A stretch of 64,000 nucleotides of DNA from Candidatus Melainabacteria bacterium (GCA_016699165.1 CP064963.1:2356001-2420000), one strand, 5' to 3'. Counted from the stretch's first letter, positions 9,243 through 18,364 are shown. The notes: generated from the sequence alone by a model not told the origin. Made by a program: numbers and translations.

Positions 9243-9797
9243 ATGCTGATGCCCCGCATTCTGGTTACCGGCTCGGGTTCTGTAGGCAAGACCACTCTGG
9301 TTAAAAGCCTTGCGCCCGAGCTTTCGCTTAATGCCATAGACGAAATGGCACGAGCTTTATGCGCACGCCTTGGTTTTGCGCAAATGGGTGACGTTTGCGA
9401 AGATGAACAAGAGCACTTTAAAATAAAAGTTTTGAGCGAACAAATTGCACGCGAAGAAGAACTTAAAAGCTTCATCACCGACCGCGGAGCGCTCGATTGC
9501 TGGGTACTCTGGCAGCGCTGGCAACTTTGCAAAGCAATGACTTTTACAAGCGAAGCTTATTACAAAATGGCGCTTGCTCAAAGCAATAAATACACACACA
9601 TAATTTTTGTGCCACCACTCTTTGAGCCTGTTGATGACGGTTTTCGTTGGATCGACAAAGACTATCTCAATCAAATTGACCGCATGACCAAACTCGCAAT
9701 TTACGATTTTGGTTTAGAAAAAAAGACGTATACAATTCAGGAATCAAGTCTTGAAGGGCGTCTTCTGGAGATAAAAAATTGGCTCTTAAAAACTTAG
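9243..9797 (+). CDS. P-loop AAA/NadR-like kinase-type protein
   Basis: A Walker A motif, VTGSGSVGKTTLVKSL, lies at the very N-terminus and is followed by DEMARAL, as in AAA_28/NadR-type small-molecule kinases. FITDRGALDCWVLW resembles the lid/Walker B region of that family, and HIIFVPPLFEPVDDGFRW matches the substrate-side segment of NadR-like kinases. The substrate is unknown; ribosylnicotinamide is possible but unproven. The frame begins at a TTG (9213) right after the flotillin stop. The ATG at 9243 sits directly before the P-loop strand and is preferred, although no SD is visible. The 3' end overlaps the next gene by 19 nt, suggesting translational coupling. Confidence 0.7.
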   Translation: MLMPRILVTGSGSVGKTTLVKSLAPELSLNAIDEMARALCARLGFAQMGDVCEDEQEHFKIKVLSEQIAREEELKSFITDRGALDCWVLWQRWQLCKAMTFTSEAYYKMALAQSNKYTHIIFVPPLFEPVDDGFRWIDKDYLNQIDRMTKLAIYDFGLEKKTYTIQESSLEGRLLEIKNWLLKT

Positions 9798-10714
9798 CTC
9801 GCTTTGTACCTCGCGTGCTTAGCAGTGTGTTAAGCCTTTTATTTCTGCTTTGCTTAATTTTTTTTGCATCGCCTCATAAAGCTTGGGCAGAGGCTAAAAA
9901 TTTCAAAATTGTCTCATTAGCTCCATCCAACACAGAACTTATTTATTCACTGGGCGGAGAGGACAAACTTTATGGTGTGTCTTCTTTTTGTCATGTTTCA
10001 AAACCTGTAGTAGGAAGCTTTATCAGTGCCAGTTATGAAAAATTGGCAGTAATAAAACCGGACGTTATTTTGCTTGTGCAGGGACAAGAAGCATTGGCAT
10101 TTCAATTAAGACACAGACATTACAATGTAGAAATTTTGCCTAATGAAAAAATTCAAGACATTTCAGACAATCTAAAAAAAATTGGTCGCTTGCTCGATCT
10201 TCAAAATGACGCCATCGCTTTAAGCAAACGTTTCGACACCCAAATAGACAGTCTCAAGCAAATTACAAAAACTTCAACGCTTTGCAAAACACTTGTTTGC
10301 GTTTGGGCTGAGCCAATAATTTGCGTGGGAAAAAAATCCTTCATAAATGACCTAATCACCGCATGTGGTGGCATTAACGTTTTGTCCGCAAAAAACTTAG
10401 GCTATTCTCGAATATCGCACGAAACACTTTTATCAAGCCGTCCCAATCTCATAATTTTGCCTAACGAAGCTATGGGCTCCAACTCAATCAAAAAGCTTCC
10501 CTGGACCAGGCTTTGTCATAGGCCAGGAGTCACAACCTTTTATTTACCTAAGAACAGAGCCGACTTTCTCTCTCGCCCCTCGCTCCAGGTGGTCGATGGG
10601 CTGGCCTGGCTTGCCACAAAACAGCATCCCAAAGAGAAGTTACGGATAAATCAATGGTTAGACGCGACTAAACTTATTTTGTTTAAGAAGAATATCAAGC
10701 TTAAATCAGGCTAG
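9779..10714 (+). CDS. Periplasmic substrate-binding protein, BtuF/FecB-like
   Basis: A Sec signal peptide (hydrophobic LLFLLCLIFF, cleavage near AWAEA) precedes a TroA/FecB-type helical-backbone binding protein. KIVSLAPSNTELIYSLGGEDKLYGVSSFCH opens the fold as in BtuF. AVIKPDVILL and SSRPNLIILP are the paired strands of the two lobes. Cobalamin or a metal chelate is the likely ligand. No ABC permease or ATPase is encoded next to it, so the transporter must be elsewhere. The TTG start at 9779 lies inside the preceding gene, and the haem biosynthesis cluster follows. Confidence 0.8.
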   Translation: MALKNLARFVPRVLSSVLSLLFLLCLIFFASPHKAWAEAKNFKIVSLAPSNTELIYSLGGEDKLYGVSSFCHVSKPVVGSFISASYEKLAVIKPDVILLVQGQEALAFQLRHRHYNVEILPNEKIQDISDNLKKIGRLLDLQNDAIALSKRFDTQIDSLKQITKTSTLCKTLVCVWAEPIICVGKKSFINDLITACGGINVLSAKNLGYSRISHETLLSSRPNLIILPNEAMGSNSIKKLPWTRLCHRPGVTTFYLPKNRADFLSRPSLQVVDGLAWLATKQHPKEKLRINQWLDATKLILFKKNIKLKSG

Positions 10715-10831
10715 ATTTGAGGCTTTGGCTTATTTATAACAATCTTCCAACTTAAGTATCTTGTCCAGACACGATTCTTAGGCTTCAACCCCTATATAAT
10801 TTGGCAACTTACTCTTTAATGAGTCATTTAA

Positions 10832-12247
10832 ATGAGTCATCTCATAGTCTGCGGCGTCAATTTTCACTTTCATCCTCTTGCTATTCGGGAGCATCTTGTC
10901 ATTCCCGATTCTTGCCTGAAGCACGGCTTAATGGCTTTGGGTCAATTTCCGCACTTGACTGAAAGCGCAATCTTGTCAACCTGCAATCGTACAGAAGTTT
11001 ACGCTGTAGTTTCAGACGTAGCCAAAGGCTTTGCCGAAATCGAGAGTTTTTTCCGCTCAGTTCAGCAAGTTTCCGACCACGACAATATGAGCCCCAACTA
11101 CAAATTGATGGGCGAAGACGTTGCTTTGCACCTCATGCGTGTTGCTTCTGGACTTGACAGCATGGTTCTGGGCGAAGGACAAATCATGTCCCAGGTGAAA
11201 TTTGCCCACCAGTGCGCGCTTGAAGCAAAAACCGCAGGCGTGGTAATGGATAAGTTATTCAAACAAGCGTTAAATTGCGGCAAGAAAGTCCGCTCCCAAA
11301 CTTCACTGGGTAAAAGAGCAGTTTCAATCAGTTCTGCGGCAGTGGAAATCGCCAAAGACTATTTCAAAGAGCAAAGTGTCGATTTTGAAAATCTGAAAGT
11401 GACCATTCTTGGCGCCGGTAAAATGGCGAAAATATGTTTGAAACATGTGCTCAGTTCTAAAAAAGCTCCTAAAGATATTCGGGTGGTCAATAGAACAAAA
11501 CGCGATATCGAAGATTGTTTCCAGGCAAGCAAGCGCCCTCAGTCTCGTGTCATAGAAGTAAACGACACATTTACTTTTGAACAGCGTCATGAAGCTCTTG
11601 CAAAGTCAGATCTAGTGTTGGTTGCAACTTCAGCTCACCGTCATCTTTTGACTAAGAGCGACACTATAAAAGCGTTTTCTCAATTTAGCGAAACGAATAC
11701 AAAGTGTCTTATCGTAGATATTTCAGTTCCTCGCAACGTCGATCCCGAGCTTGCCACTATTGACGGTATCACCCTCAAACATACCGACGACCTAGCAGGT
11801 CTGGTGAATAAAAATCTAGAAGAGCGTCGCAAAGTGGCTCTTGAAGCCGATGACATTATTTTTGACTGTCTGGACGAATTTACCGCCTGGCAAAAGGCGC
11901 GCTCAATTGTTCCCACAATCACTGAGTTAAAAGAAAAAGTGGAAACAATTAGACAAGCTCAACTCCAAGGTGCAGGCTCAGTTGAGTTCAAAGCATTGAG
12001 TCGCGAAGAAATTGCTCGTCTGGAAGAAATTAGTCAGGCAATCGTCAATCAAATTCTGCACATTCCAATGGTTAATTTGAAGGCCGCTGCCTCTTCATCT
12101 GACCTGCAGGCCCTTGCGCGTCAGGCTGAAACTTTACGCAATTTGTTTAACTTAGATCCGCTTGCAAAAAAATGCAGTCATGCACAAAGCGGTCAGAATA
12201 TTGAAGACATGCACAAGAACCATCCGGTTCACCCCGGCAAGCAATAG
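10832..12247 (+). CDS. hemA: Glutamyl-tRNA reductase
   Basis: First enzyme of the C5 route to 5-aminolevulinate: it reduces Glu-tRNA(Glu) to glutamate-1-semialdehyde with NADPH. The catalytic Cys is in ILSTCNRTEVY (about residues 48-58), the substrate-site segment is VLGEGQIMSQVK, and the nucleotide-binding strand VTILGAGKMAKI and the C-terminal dimerisation helix are present. 471 residues, slightly longer than usual because of the C-terminal tail. It heads the order hemA-hemC-hemD-(GGDEF)-hemB. No SD is visible before ATG 10832. A TATAAT at 10795-10800 could be the -10 element. The start codon lies inside the second of two ATGAGTCAT direct repeats (10819 and 10832). Confidence 0.96.
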   Translation: MSHLIVCGVNFHFHPLAIREHLVIPDSCLKHGLMALGQFPHLTESAILSTCNRTEVYAVVSDVAKGFAEIESFFRSVQQVSDHDNMSPNYKLMGEDVALHLMRVASGLDSMVLGEGQIMSQVKFAHQCALEAKTAGVVMDKLFKQALNCGKKVRSQTSLGKRAVSISSAAVEIAKDYFKEQSVDFENLKVTILGAGKMAKICLKHVLSSKKAPKDIRVVNRTKRDIEDCFQASKRPQSRVIEVNDTFTFEQRHEALAKSDLVLVATSAHRHLLTKSDTIKAFSQFSETNTKCLIVDISVPRNVDPELATIDGITLKHTDDLAGLVNKNLEERRKVALEADDIIFDCLDEFTAWQKARSIVPTITELKEKVETIRQAQLQGAGSVEFKALSREEIARLEEISQAIVNQILHIPMVNLKAAASSSDLQALARQAETLRNLFNLDPLAKKCSHAQSGQNIEDMHKNHPVHPGKQ

Positions 12248-12258
12248 GATATAAAAGC

Positions 12259-13212
12259 GTGAGGGTTGGCACTCGATCGAGCAAGCTAGCTCTTTATCAA
12301 ACTGATCATGTAGTGGCGCTGCTCAAAAAAACACATCCACAACTTGAGTGCGAAGTTGTAACTATCACCACATCTGGTGACGCACAAAGAAGTGTTCCCA
12401 TAGCCGACATCGGCACCCGAGGCGTCTTTGTTAAAGAACTAGAAGATGCACTACTCAACTCAAAAGTCGATTTCGTCGTGCACAGTTTAAAAGATATGCC
12501 AGTGGAAGTACCAGAAGGTCTGGCACTGGTAGCCACTTTATCTCGAGAAGATTCGCGCGATGTGTTGGTGTCACGTCACAACTTGCCAGTTGAACAATTG
12601 CCTCAAAATGCAGTTATAGCGACATCTAGTCGCCGTCGCATCGCTCAATTCAAAAAACTGCATCCCTCGCTTAAATTTATTGATATCAGGGGTAATATCA
12701 CCACGCGTTTGCGAAAAATGGACGAAGGCGAGTGTGATGCCATGATACTGGCGGCCGCCGGTTTGCACAGGCTTGATTTGCACGAGCGCATAGTCAAATA
12801 TTTATCGATAGAAGAATCAACCCCAGCTGCTGGACAAGGGGCTTTAGCCATCGAGTGTCGCAGTGATGACACAAATACTTTTGCATTGCTTGCACAATTA
12901 GACGACTTCAAAACACGAGTAGAAATCAGTGCAGAGCGCGCCTTTCTAGGCGCTCTGGGTGGCGGGTGTTCAGTTCCAATTGGGGTCTCAGCTTCCTTTG
13001 ACTCCGCTCTACAAATACTTAAAATAACAGGATCAATTGCATCTATTGATGGAAAATCTCTGCATCAAAGTTCGATTGCCGAAAAATTCGATTCAACAAT
13101 AAGTGGCGCTAGCAATCTAGGCTTGAAACTGGCACAGACTATGCAAACCAAAGAAGTTGCGCTCATCTTAGAAGAGCTAAAAAAAGAGGAAAGCCGAATT
13201 TCAGCTCCATAG
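12259..13212 (+). CDS. hemC: Porphobilinogen deaminase (hydroxymethylbilane synthase)
   Basis: Condenses four porphobilinogens into hydroxymethylbilane. Seen: N-terminal VGTRSSKLALYQTDHV, the active-site stretch VHSLKDMPVE, the Arg-rich cofactor-binding SSRRRIAQ, DIRGNITTRLRK, and LGGGCSVPIG with the Cys that anchors the dipyrromethane cofactor. 317 residues is normal. The GTG start at 12259 has AGGA about nine nt upstream. It lies 11 nt after hemA, and its stop overlaps the hemD start, so the genes are co-transcribed. Confidence 0.96.
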   Translation: MRVGTRSSKLALYQTDHVVALLKKTHPQLECEVVTITTSGDAQRSVPIADIGTRGVFVKELEDALLNSKVDFVVHSLKDMPVEVPEGLALVATLSREDSRDVLVSRHNLPVEQLPQNAVIATSSRRRIAQFKKLHPSLKFIDIRGNITTRLRKMDEGECDAMILAAAGLHRLDLHERIVKYLSIEESTPAAGQGALAIECRSDDTNTFALLAQLDDFKTRVEISAERAFLGALGGGCSVPIGVSASFDSALQILKITGSIASIDGKSLHQSSIAEKFDSTISGASNLGLKLAQTMQTKEVALILEELKKEESRISAP

Positions 13213-14024
13213 TGATGATGGAGCGTCGATCTCCACTATTTGGCAAACGAGTGCTGGTCACAAGAGCATTTATGCCAACTAAATCAGAAAATGAATTATC
13301 CCAAAGACTTGGCGATTCAGGCGCCATAGTCCACGAAAAACCATTACTGAGTATCGGTCCACCCTCTAGTTTTGAAGACCTCGATCGAGCGCTAAATCAA
13401 ATTGATACTTTCGATTGGATTGTATTTGCCAGCCCCAGGGCTGTTTCAAGCACACTGGAGCGTTTGAATTTTTTATCGCTCCCTTTCAAAAAAACTAAAA
13501 TCGCTGCAGTGGGCAAATCCACTGCAAATTTTCTCAAAGACCAAGGAATCGATGTCGATTTTTATCCAAGTACCTTTAGTGCACAAGGTCTTGTGGATGA
13601 ATTCCCCAGTCAAAATCTTGTTGGAACACGCATTTTTTGGCCTCGCACACTTGCAGGGGAAACCACTATCCATGACGGTCTCAGTACTCGCGGAGCACAT
13701 GTCATCATGGCTGAATCCTATTCTTCGGGCATAGTGTCCCAGAATGAGAATCTGGCTCTGGAACTTGATCGCCTGATGCAAAGCGAACTTGATATTGTCA
13801 CTTTCACAAGTTCACAAACAGTTCGCAACTTTGTATCAGTGCTCGAGTTGCAAAAAATGGACCAAAAATTATCCGTACGTTATCCCCACGTCATAGTGGC
13901 TGTAATCGGTCCGAAAACGGCACAAACAGCATTTGATATTTATGGCAGAGCAGATGTCGTGGCCGGGGAATATACTATTGAAGGGCTCGTTTCGTCCCTC
14001 AAACGCCATTTCGAACACGGATGA
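13212..14024 (+). CDS. hemD: Uroporphyrinogen-III synthase
   Basis: Closes and inverts ring D of hydroxymethylbilane. The family is divergent; recognisable parts are LFGKRVLVTRAF at the start, DWIVFASPRAVSSTLERL, AAVGKSTANFLKDQGI, and in the second lobe DIVTFTSSQTVRNFVSVLE and VAVIGPKTAQTA. 270 residues is typical. Starts are crowded: GTG 13212 overlaps the hemC TAG, with ATGs at 13215 and 13218. Position and operon context between hemC and hemB back the call. Confidence 0.9.
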   Translation: MMMERRSPLFGKRVLVTRAFMPTKSENELSQRLGDSGAIVHEKPLLSIGPPSSFEDLDRALNQIDTFDWIVFASPRAVSSTLERLNFLSLPFKKTKIAAVGKSTANFLKDQGIDVDFYPSTFSAQGLVDEFPSQNLVGTRIFWPRTLAGETTIHDGLSTRGAHVIMAESYSSGIVSQNENLALELDRLMQSELDIVTFTSSQTVRNFVSVLELQKMDQKLSVRYPHVIVAVIGPKTAQTAFDIYGRADVVAGEYTIEGLVSSLKRHFEHG

Positions 14025-14025
14025 A

Positions 14026-16137
14026 ATGAATCAGGAAGACCAGCTAAACATCCTTGACACCTGCATTGACAGAATTTCCGACATGGATGGTCATGTGGTG
14101 AGATTCGCCCAAAGTCCTTGGGATACTGATAATTTGAAACGACTGGCTGAACATTTTTCAGTTCTTGCCGAAATTTCTAAAACCAAAGAACAGATGCGCC
14201 TGTCCGAAATTTACGACATGGCATGCTCCGGACAAAATCTGTGCACCACCATCATCACACACCAACCCGACGATGTAATTGTGTATTGGCGCAGCTTCAA
14301 AGAGATGCTGAGCCATATTCGCACTTGCGTGGAAAAGGAAAAAGAACGCATAATGACTATGCCGGACGAAAGAAGACCGCGCAACAGTCAGCAAGCCTAT
14401 GACCCTTCGCAAGATTTTGGCTCGTATGGTGGCTCAGGCTCTCAAGGAGCGCCAGGAGCATTCAGAGCCTCCGGTGCATCTGGAGCTTATGGCTCATCTG
14501 GAGCATCCGACTCGTATGGCTCTTATGACGGCTCTCCACCGTCTTCAAATAGCAGCCAGCCATCGCGATCGGCTTCGCTGCCACCATCGTCAAACATGCC
14601 GCCCTCCTCCTCTCATTCGTCACTGCGGGCGCAACAACCGCCTTCGAATCAGAATCAATATCAACCAAATTCCGCACCAGTATCCGCACCTCTGTCTGCG
14701 CCTATGTCTGCGATTCCGACTCAAATTAATCCGCATAACGTAGCGCCCAATGCAGTTAACAGTACACCTGCAAGCCAGATCCAACAAAATAATTATTTGG
14801 CGGCTCAAACGCCATATCCATTTGCGACACCAACACCCGCGCAAACGCAAGCACCGCAGCCCGAACCGGCACCACCCATAGTGCCCACTCATGACGTAGT
14901 TGTGGTGAGCAGCAACATGGAAAAATTGCGTGCTTTATCCACCGCACTTTCGCACCAAGCGATATCGGTTCGTCCTTGCAGCGACCTTAATCAAGCCTGG
15001 GAAACAACACTCAATCACATGCCAAATGGGCTGCTGGTCTGCGTTCCAGTTCAAGCTGGAAACGCTTATCAATTTATAAGTCAAGTACGCGCACTTCCTG
15101 GTGCGGAGAATATAGCCATCATCGTTCTTGGTGAGGAGCATGCATTTCTTGAGTCGATAAACACTGTAAAAGCTCGAGCAGATGCCTTTCTTGCTTTGCC
15201 TGTAGAAGTCGATGCCATTCTTGAAAAATTCAAATACTTTTTTGGACGAGGCAAACCGCAACTTTATCGCATCTTGTGCATGGAGCAAGACCCTCTTGAA
15301 GCTCAGTCTGTAGTCGAAACGCTTGAGCATGCCGGCTATAACGTACTCTGGCAAAGTGATCCATTTGCCTTTGAAGAGTCTCTATTGGCGTTCAGTCCTG
15401 ATCTCATTTTGCTCGATGCCGCGTCCAGTCAAATCGATGGATTCGAGCTTTCACGCTATCTCAGACAAAGTGAGCGTTTCGCCACTGTGCCAGTTCTGTT
15501 TCTCACTGGCGAAAATAATTTGGAAGCGCATATGGAAGGCGCTCGCTCTCTGGCGGATGATTATTTGGTCAAACCTGTTATTCCAGAATTGCTTGTAGCA
15601 ACAGTTTCAGGCAAACTGGAAAGATTTCGTATTTTCAAAAAGCTTTTAAAAAATGACCCGCTCACACAAATTTTGAATTACGACCATTTTGTCGATTTAG
15701 CTCAACGTTCCCTTAAAGCCCGAGCTAACCTACCTGGAGCTTCGCGTGCAATTCTGACTGTAATTGATATCGACAATCTCAAAAGTCTCAACAACACTTT
15801 TGGATTTGCTGTGGGTGACAGGACTTTACTTGCGCTGGTCCAAGTAATACGCAAAGTTTTTCGCCATACAGACCTGATTGGACGCGTGGGTGGTGACAGG
15901 ATTGCGATTCTCGATTATGGTCTGCCTCTGCGCGAAACTATGGAAACAGTTGATGACCTGCTTTTAAATTTTGCACAAGTGCCTCACAAATCGAAAGGCA
16001 ATATCTTCAAAGTGACCGCCAGTGCAGGGATTTCAGCCGCAATGGAACAGGAACGCTTCGCCGACTTGCTTGAGCGCAGCTTAAGGGCAGTTCAAAATGC
16101 AAAGTCACAAGGTAAAGGGCGTATTTGTCAGGGCTGA
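14026..16137 (+). CDS. Receiver-receiver-GGDEF signalling protein with degenerate GGDEF
   Basis: About 703 residues. An N-terminal helical region (1-110) is followed by a long Ser/Gly/Pro/Gln low-complexity linker (about 115-285). A degenerate first receiver (HDVVVVSSNMEKL) comes next, then a second receiver with the acceptor site LILLDAASSQIDGFEL and the YLVKP lysine, and a C-terminal GGDEF domain. The signature reads RVGGDRIAIL: the Glu of GGDEF is replaced, so cyclase activity is doubtful and c-di-GMP sensing or a structural role is more likely (inference). A paralogue of similar plan lies at 47717-49378. It sits one nt after hemD and before hemB, apparently within the haem operon. ATG 14026 was chosen over an upstream frame extension that overlaps hemD. 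Confidence 0.82.
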   Translation: MNQEDQLNILDTCIDRISDMDGHVVRFAQSPWDTDNLKRLAEHFSVLAEISKTKEQMRLSEIYDMACSGQNLCTTIITHQPDDVIVYWRSFKEMLSHIRTCVEKEKERIMTMPDERRPRNSQQAYDPSQDFGSYGGSGSQGAPGAFRASGASGAYGSSGASDSYGSYDGSPPSSNSSQPSRSASLPPSSNMPPSSSHSSLRAQQPPSNQNQYQPNSAPVSAPLSAPMSAIPTQINPHNVAPNAVNSTPASQIQQNNYLAAQTPYPFATPTPAQTQAPQPEPAPPIVPTHDVVVVSSNMEKLRALSTALSHQAISVRPCSDLNQAWETTLNHMPNGLLVCVPVQAGNAYQFISQVRALPGAENIAIIVLGEEHAFLESINTVKARADAFLALPVEVDAILEKFKYFFGRGKPQLYRILCMEQDPLEAQSVVETLEHAGYNVLWQSDPFAFEESLLAFSPDLILLDAASSQIDGFELSRYLRQSERFATVPVLFLTGENNLEAHMEGARSLADDYLVKPVIPELLVATVSGKLERFRIFKKLLKNDPLTQILNYDHFVDLAQRSLKARANLPGASRAILTVIDIDNLKSLNNTFGFAVGDRTLLALVQVIRKVFRHTDLIGRVGGDRIAILDYGLPLRETMETVDDLLLNFAQVPHKSKGNIFKVTASAGISAAMEQERFADLLERSLRAVQNAKSQGKGRICQG
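14957..14970. repeat. Palindrome variant AAGCGATATCGGTT
   Basis: Thirteen of fourteen bases match the dispersed core; the third base is G. It is inside the receiver-GGDEF gene and encodes the residues AISVR. Confidence 0.8.
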
Positions 16138-16186
16138 GCAAAACATATATACTGCTATTTCATTTTAAAGGAGAATCCGGCTGAAG

Positions 16187-17227
16187 ATGGCAAATCTGGT
16201 CACGGAGTCCGCTAAATCGCGGCTCAACGAAAGCAACTCTCAGTTTGATTCTTATTATCGCCCGCGTCGCTTGCGGTCTACTCAAGCTCTCAGAGCAATG
16301 GTCCGCGAAACAAAAGTCGATCTAAATAAACTTATTCATCCTCTTTTCTTAATTGAAGGCAGCGGCAAAGATAAGAAAAATCCCATAAATTCGATGCCCG
16401 GTTTCTGCCAGCAAAGTATCGATTCGGCTTTGTTCGAACTCGAAAATATTCAAAAGTCAGGACTTGGTTCAGTAATTTTATTTGGTATTCCAGATGAAAA
16501 AGACACCCAGGCGAGCCAGTCTTACGAAGAAACAGGCATAATTCAAAAAGCCATTCGTGCCTTCAAAAAAGAATTTCCAGAATTGGTTGTAATTGCTGAC
16601 ACATGCTTGTGCGAATACATGAGTCATGGTCATTGCGGTATTGTTTGCGATGGACAAGTAGTAAACGACGCCAGTTTGAACATATTGGCGAAAGCCGCTC
16701 TAGCTCAAGCTCAAGCAGGAGCCGATATCATCGCGCCTTCCGATATGATGGATGGAAGAGTGGCTGCGATTCGTCAAACACTAGACGACAATGGATTTAG
16801 CAATACGCCAATAATGGCTTACAGCGCCAAATTCGCCTCTGCCTTTTATGGCCCGTTTCGTGAAGCGGCGCAATCGGCACCACAATTCGGCGATCGCAAA
16901 AGCTATCAAATGGATCCAGCAAATGGACGCGAGGCGTTGCGCGAGGTGGAATTAGACATCATGGAAGGCGCCGATATCGTCATGGTAAAACCAGCCTTGC
17001 CTTACCTTGATGTTATTCATGCTACCCGTCAAATAACCAATCTGCCAGTGGCGGCTTACAACGTTTCCGGTGAATATTCGATGGTGAAAGCGGCCGCTCA
17101 AAATGGCTGGATTGACGAAAAGAAAGTAGTGGAAGAAGTGTTAACTTCCATCGCAAGAGCCGGAGCTGACTTGATAATCACTTATCACGCTAGAGACTTT
17201 GCCAACTGGACTAAAGCTCAAGCATGA
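16187..17227 (+). CDS. hemB: Porphobilinogen synthase (delta-aminolevulinate dehydratase)
   Basis: Condenses two 5-aminolevulinates to porphobilinogen. The zinc site is of the Cys type (DTCLCEYMSHGHCG). The Schiff-base lysines are in AYSAKFASAFYGPFR and MVKPALPYLD. 346 residues, with the usual N-terminal arm (SYYRPRRLRSTQALR). A good SD (AGGAG) precedes ATG 16187. It completes the set hemA, hemC, hemD, hemB; only the glutamate-1-semialdehyde aminomutase (hemL) is absent from the window. Confidence 0.97.
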   Translation: MANLVTESAKSRLNESNSQFDSYYRPRRLRSTQALRAMVRETKVDLNKLIHPLFLIEGSGKDKKNPINSMPGFCQQSIDSALFELENIQKSGLGSVILFGIPDEKDTQASQSYEETGIIQKAIRAFKKEFPELVVIADTCLCEYMSHGHCGIVCDGQVVNDASLNILAKAALAQAQAGADIIAPSDMMDGRVAAIRQTLDDNGFSNTPIMAYSAKFASAFYGPFREAAQSAPQFGDRKSYQMDPANGREALREVELDIMEGADIVMVKPALPYLDVIHATRQITNLPVAAYNVSGEYSMVKAAAQNGWIDEKKVVEEVLTSIARAGADLIITYHARDFANWTKAQA

Positions 17228-17271
17228 CCCTCCAGTTGGGTATAACATTGTAGGTTAGAGGAAACAAGGGA

Positions 17272-17739
17272 ATGAAAACCAGCACGGCTTACCAAATCAG
17301 CTTCGCCAATCCTTTTGCCGATCTTTATCTCGACAAAGAAAATGGTGAGTTTGCTCTGGATTTTCGTCGCCAAGAAATCACCATCTACTTAAATCACACC
17401 CAGTATCAAGCCCTTGTTTTACTTGTTCAGCAAAGTATGGAAGATACTAACTTTTTGGAACTTTTAAACTGGCAACAAGACCCTCTACAAAGCGAAGAAA
17501 ATCTTTTAATAGAGGTCTGTGGCTTAGAACACATCGTTTGCATGTCCTGTACTCCAGCGTGCGAGCGAGTAAAACTGACATTCGATATCGGTGTTGCAGT
17601 TGACCTATCTTTTGCTGACTATCAGGGTCTTTCTCAACTTATTAAAGAGGCTCAGGCCGATCTTGAATGGCGACGCGAATTATTGAAATGGAACATTTCA
17701 GATAACGGCAGCGATTTTGCTATGGGCGCTCAAGACTAG
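17272..17739 (+). CDS. Hypothetical protein, possible internal duplication
   Basis: 155 residues, not recognised. The N- and C-terminal halves share a strand-strand-helix pattern (ITIYLNHTQYQALVLLVQQ against VAVDLSFADYQGLSQLIKE), suggesting two copies of one small alpha/beta unit. The link between them holds several cysteines (EVCGLEHIVCMSCTPACE) that might bind a metal. No signal peptide or membrane helix. GAGG and AGGGA purine runs precede ATG 17272. It is 44 nt after hemB in the same direction, and a 34-bp palindrome closes the unit. Confidence 0.65.
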   Translation: MKTSTAYQISFANPFADLYLDKENGEFALDFRRQEITIYLNHTQYQALVLLVQQSMEDTNFLELLNWQQDPLQSEENLLIEVCGLEHIVCMSCTPACERVKLTFDIGVAVDLSFADYQGLSQLIKEAQADLEWRRELLKWNISDNGSDFAMGAQD

Positions 17740-17765
17740 CCTTCCATTCTTTTTCAATCTGACTT

Positions 17766-17799
17766 TAAAAAAATAAACCGATATCGGTTTATTTTTTTA
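17766..17799. repeat. Dispersed palindrome, full-length copy (34 bp)
   Basis: Core at 17776-17789; perfect symmetry over 34 bp with an A-run and a seven-T run. It begins 27 nt after the stop at 17739, so it probably terminates the haem-side transcript before the SRP RNA gene. Confidence 0.95.
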
Positions 17800-17907
17800 C
17801 TGGTATGGGCTTGGAAAAATCCAGCTCGAAAGTCAAATGCTATATTTGTTTATATCGACATTGACATCCACATCCCAGTTTCGGCGCATTTCGTCTATAA
17901 TTAGACT

Positions 17908-17996
17908 GATCGTTGGGTGCGGCGAGATCCGATGAACCTGGTCAGGGGGGAAACCCAGCAGCCATAAGTTGTGTATTTTGGGTGTATCCAACGATC
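17908..17996 (+). ncRNA. ffs: Signal recognition particle RNA (4.5S-like, small type)
   Basis: The ends GATCGTTGG (17908-17916) and CCAACGATC (17988-17996) pair perfectly, closing an 89-nt rod. The apical part carries the SRP domain IV signature: GTCAGG on one side, a GGAA-type tetraloop on a G/C stem, then AGCAGCC on the other. This is the Ffh-binding site used in co-translational membrane targeting. A TATAAT at 17896-17901 is positioned so that transcription would begin at about 17908. No good -35 was seen. The stretch 17800-17895 holds nothing else I can identify. Confidence 0.9.
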
Positions 17997-18027
17997 TTTA
18001 AATTTAATAGGGTGACAGGCGAGAATA

Positions 18028-18324
18028 ATGACCAATAAAGATTCTAAAGCTAATTCAAGTACCAAAGATTCAGGCAACGGCAGTATCGAGACTGAATCTG
18101 GGGAACCTAGATATCTTCTTGGACAGATACTTGTCGACCTCAACTACATAACTGTTTATCAGCTAGACGAAGCTCTTAGCATCCAAAAAAACGATTCCAG
18201 CGCAGGACGAGACAATAAGCCGCTTGGACAAATCCTGCTGGAATTAGGATATTGCGGTCCTAACCAATTAATTAGAGCTATTCAAGTACAAGTCGAACTA
18301 AGAAAAAAGGCTGAGAGCAAATAA
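18028..18324 (+). CDS. Small MshEN-domain (GspE N-terminal-like) protein
   Basis: 98 residues: a Ser/Asn/Lys-rich N-terminus, then two tandem repeats of the MshEN type (LLGQILVDLNYITVYQLDEALSIQ and PLGQILLELGYCGPNQLIRAIQVQ, joined by about 13 residues). MshEN domains of type II secretion and pilus ATPases bind c-di-GMP. The usual first-position Arg of the motif is not in its normal place here, so binding is uncertain. It could be a free-standing adaptor. An AGGCGAG purine run precedes ATG 18028. It is followed by the kinase-like gene and resembles the repeats of the larger protein at 27725. Confidence 0.75.
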   Translation: MTNKDSKANSSTKDSGNGSIETESGEPRYLLGQILVDLNYITVYQLDEALSIQKNDSSAGRDNKPLGQILLELGYCGPNQLIRAIQVQVELRKKAESK

Positions 18325-18364
18325 AAAAAGGAGCTAAACTTCTTAATATAGAGGTCGCTTCTTC

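Noticed and set aside
10795..10800. Full promoter for hemA
   Set aside because: A good TATAAT is present but no -35 box at a proper distance, so it is only mentioned in the hemA entry.
14399..14892. Frames in the low-complexity linker of the receiver-GGDEF gene
   Set aside because: Repetitive Ser/Pro/Gln codons keep alternative frames open; the main frame has clear domains on both sides.
17901..18143. Minus-strand frame across the SRP RNA gene
   Set aside because: It covers a structured RNA and shows no protein motif or SD.
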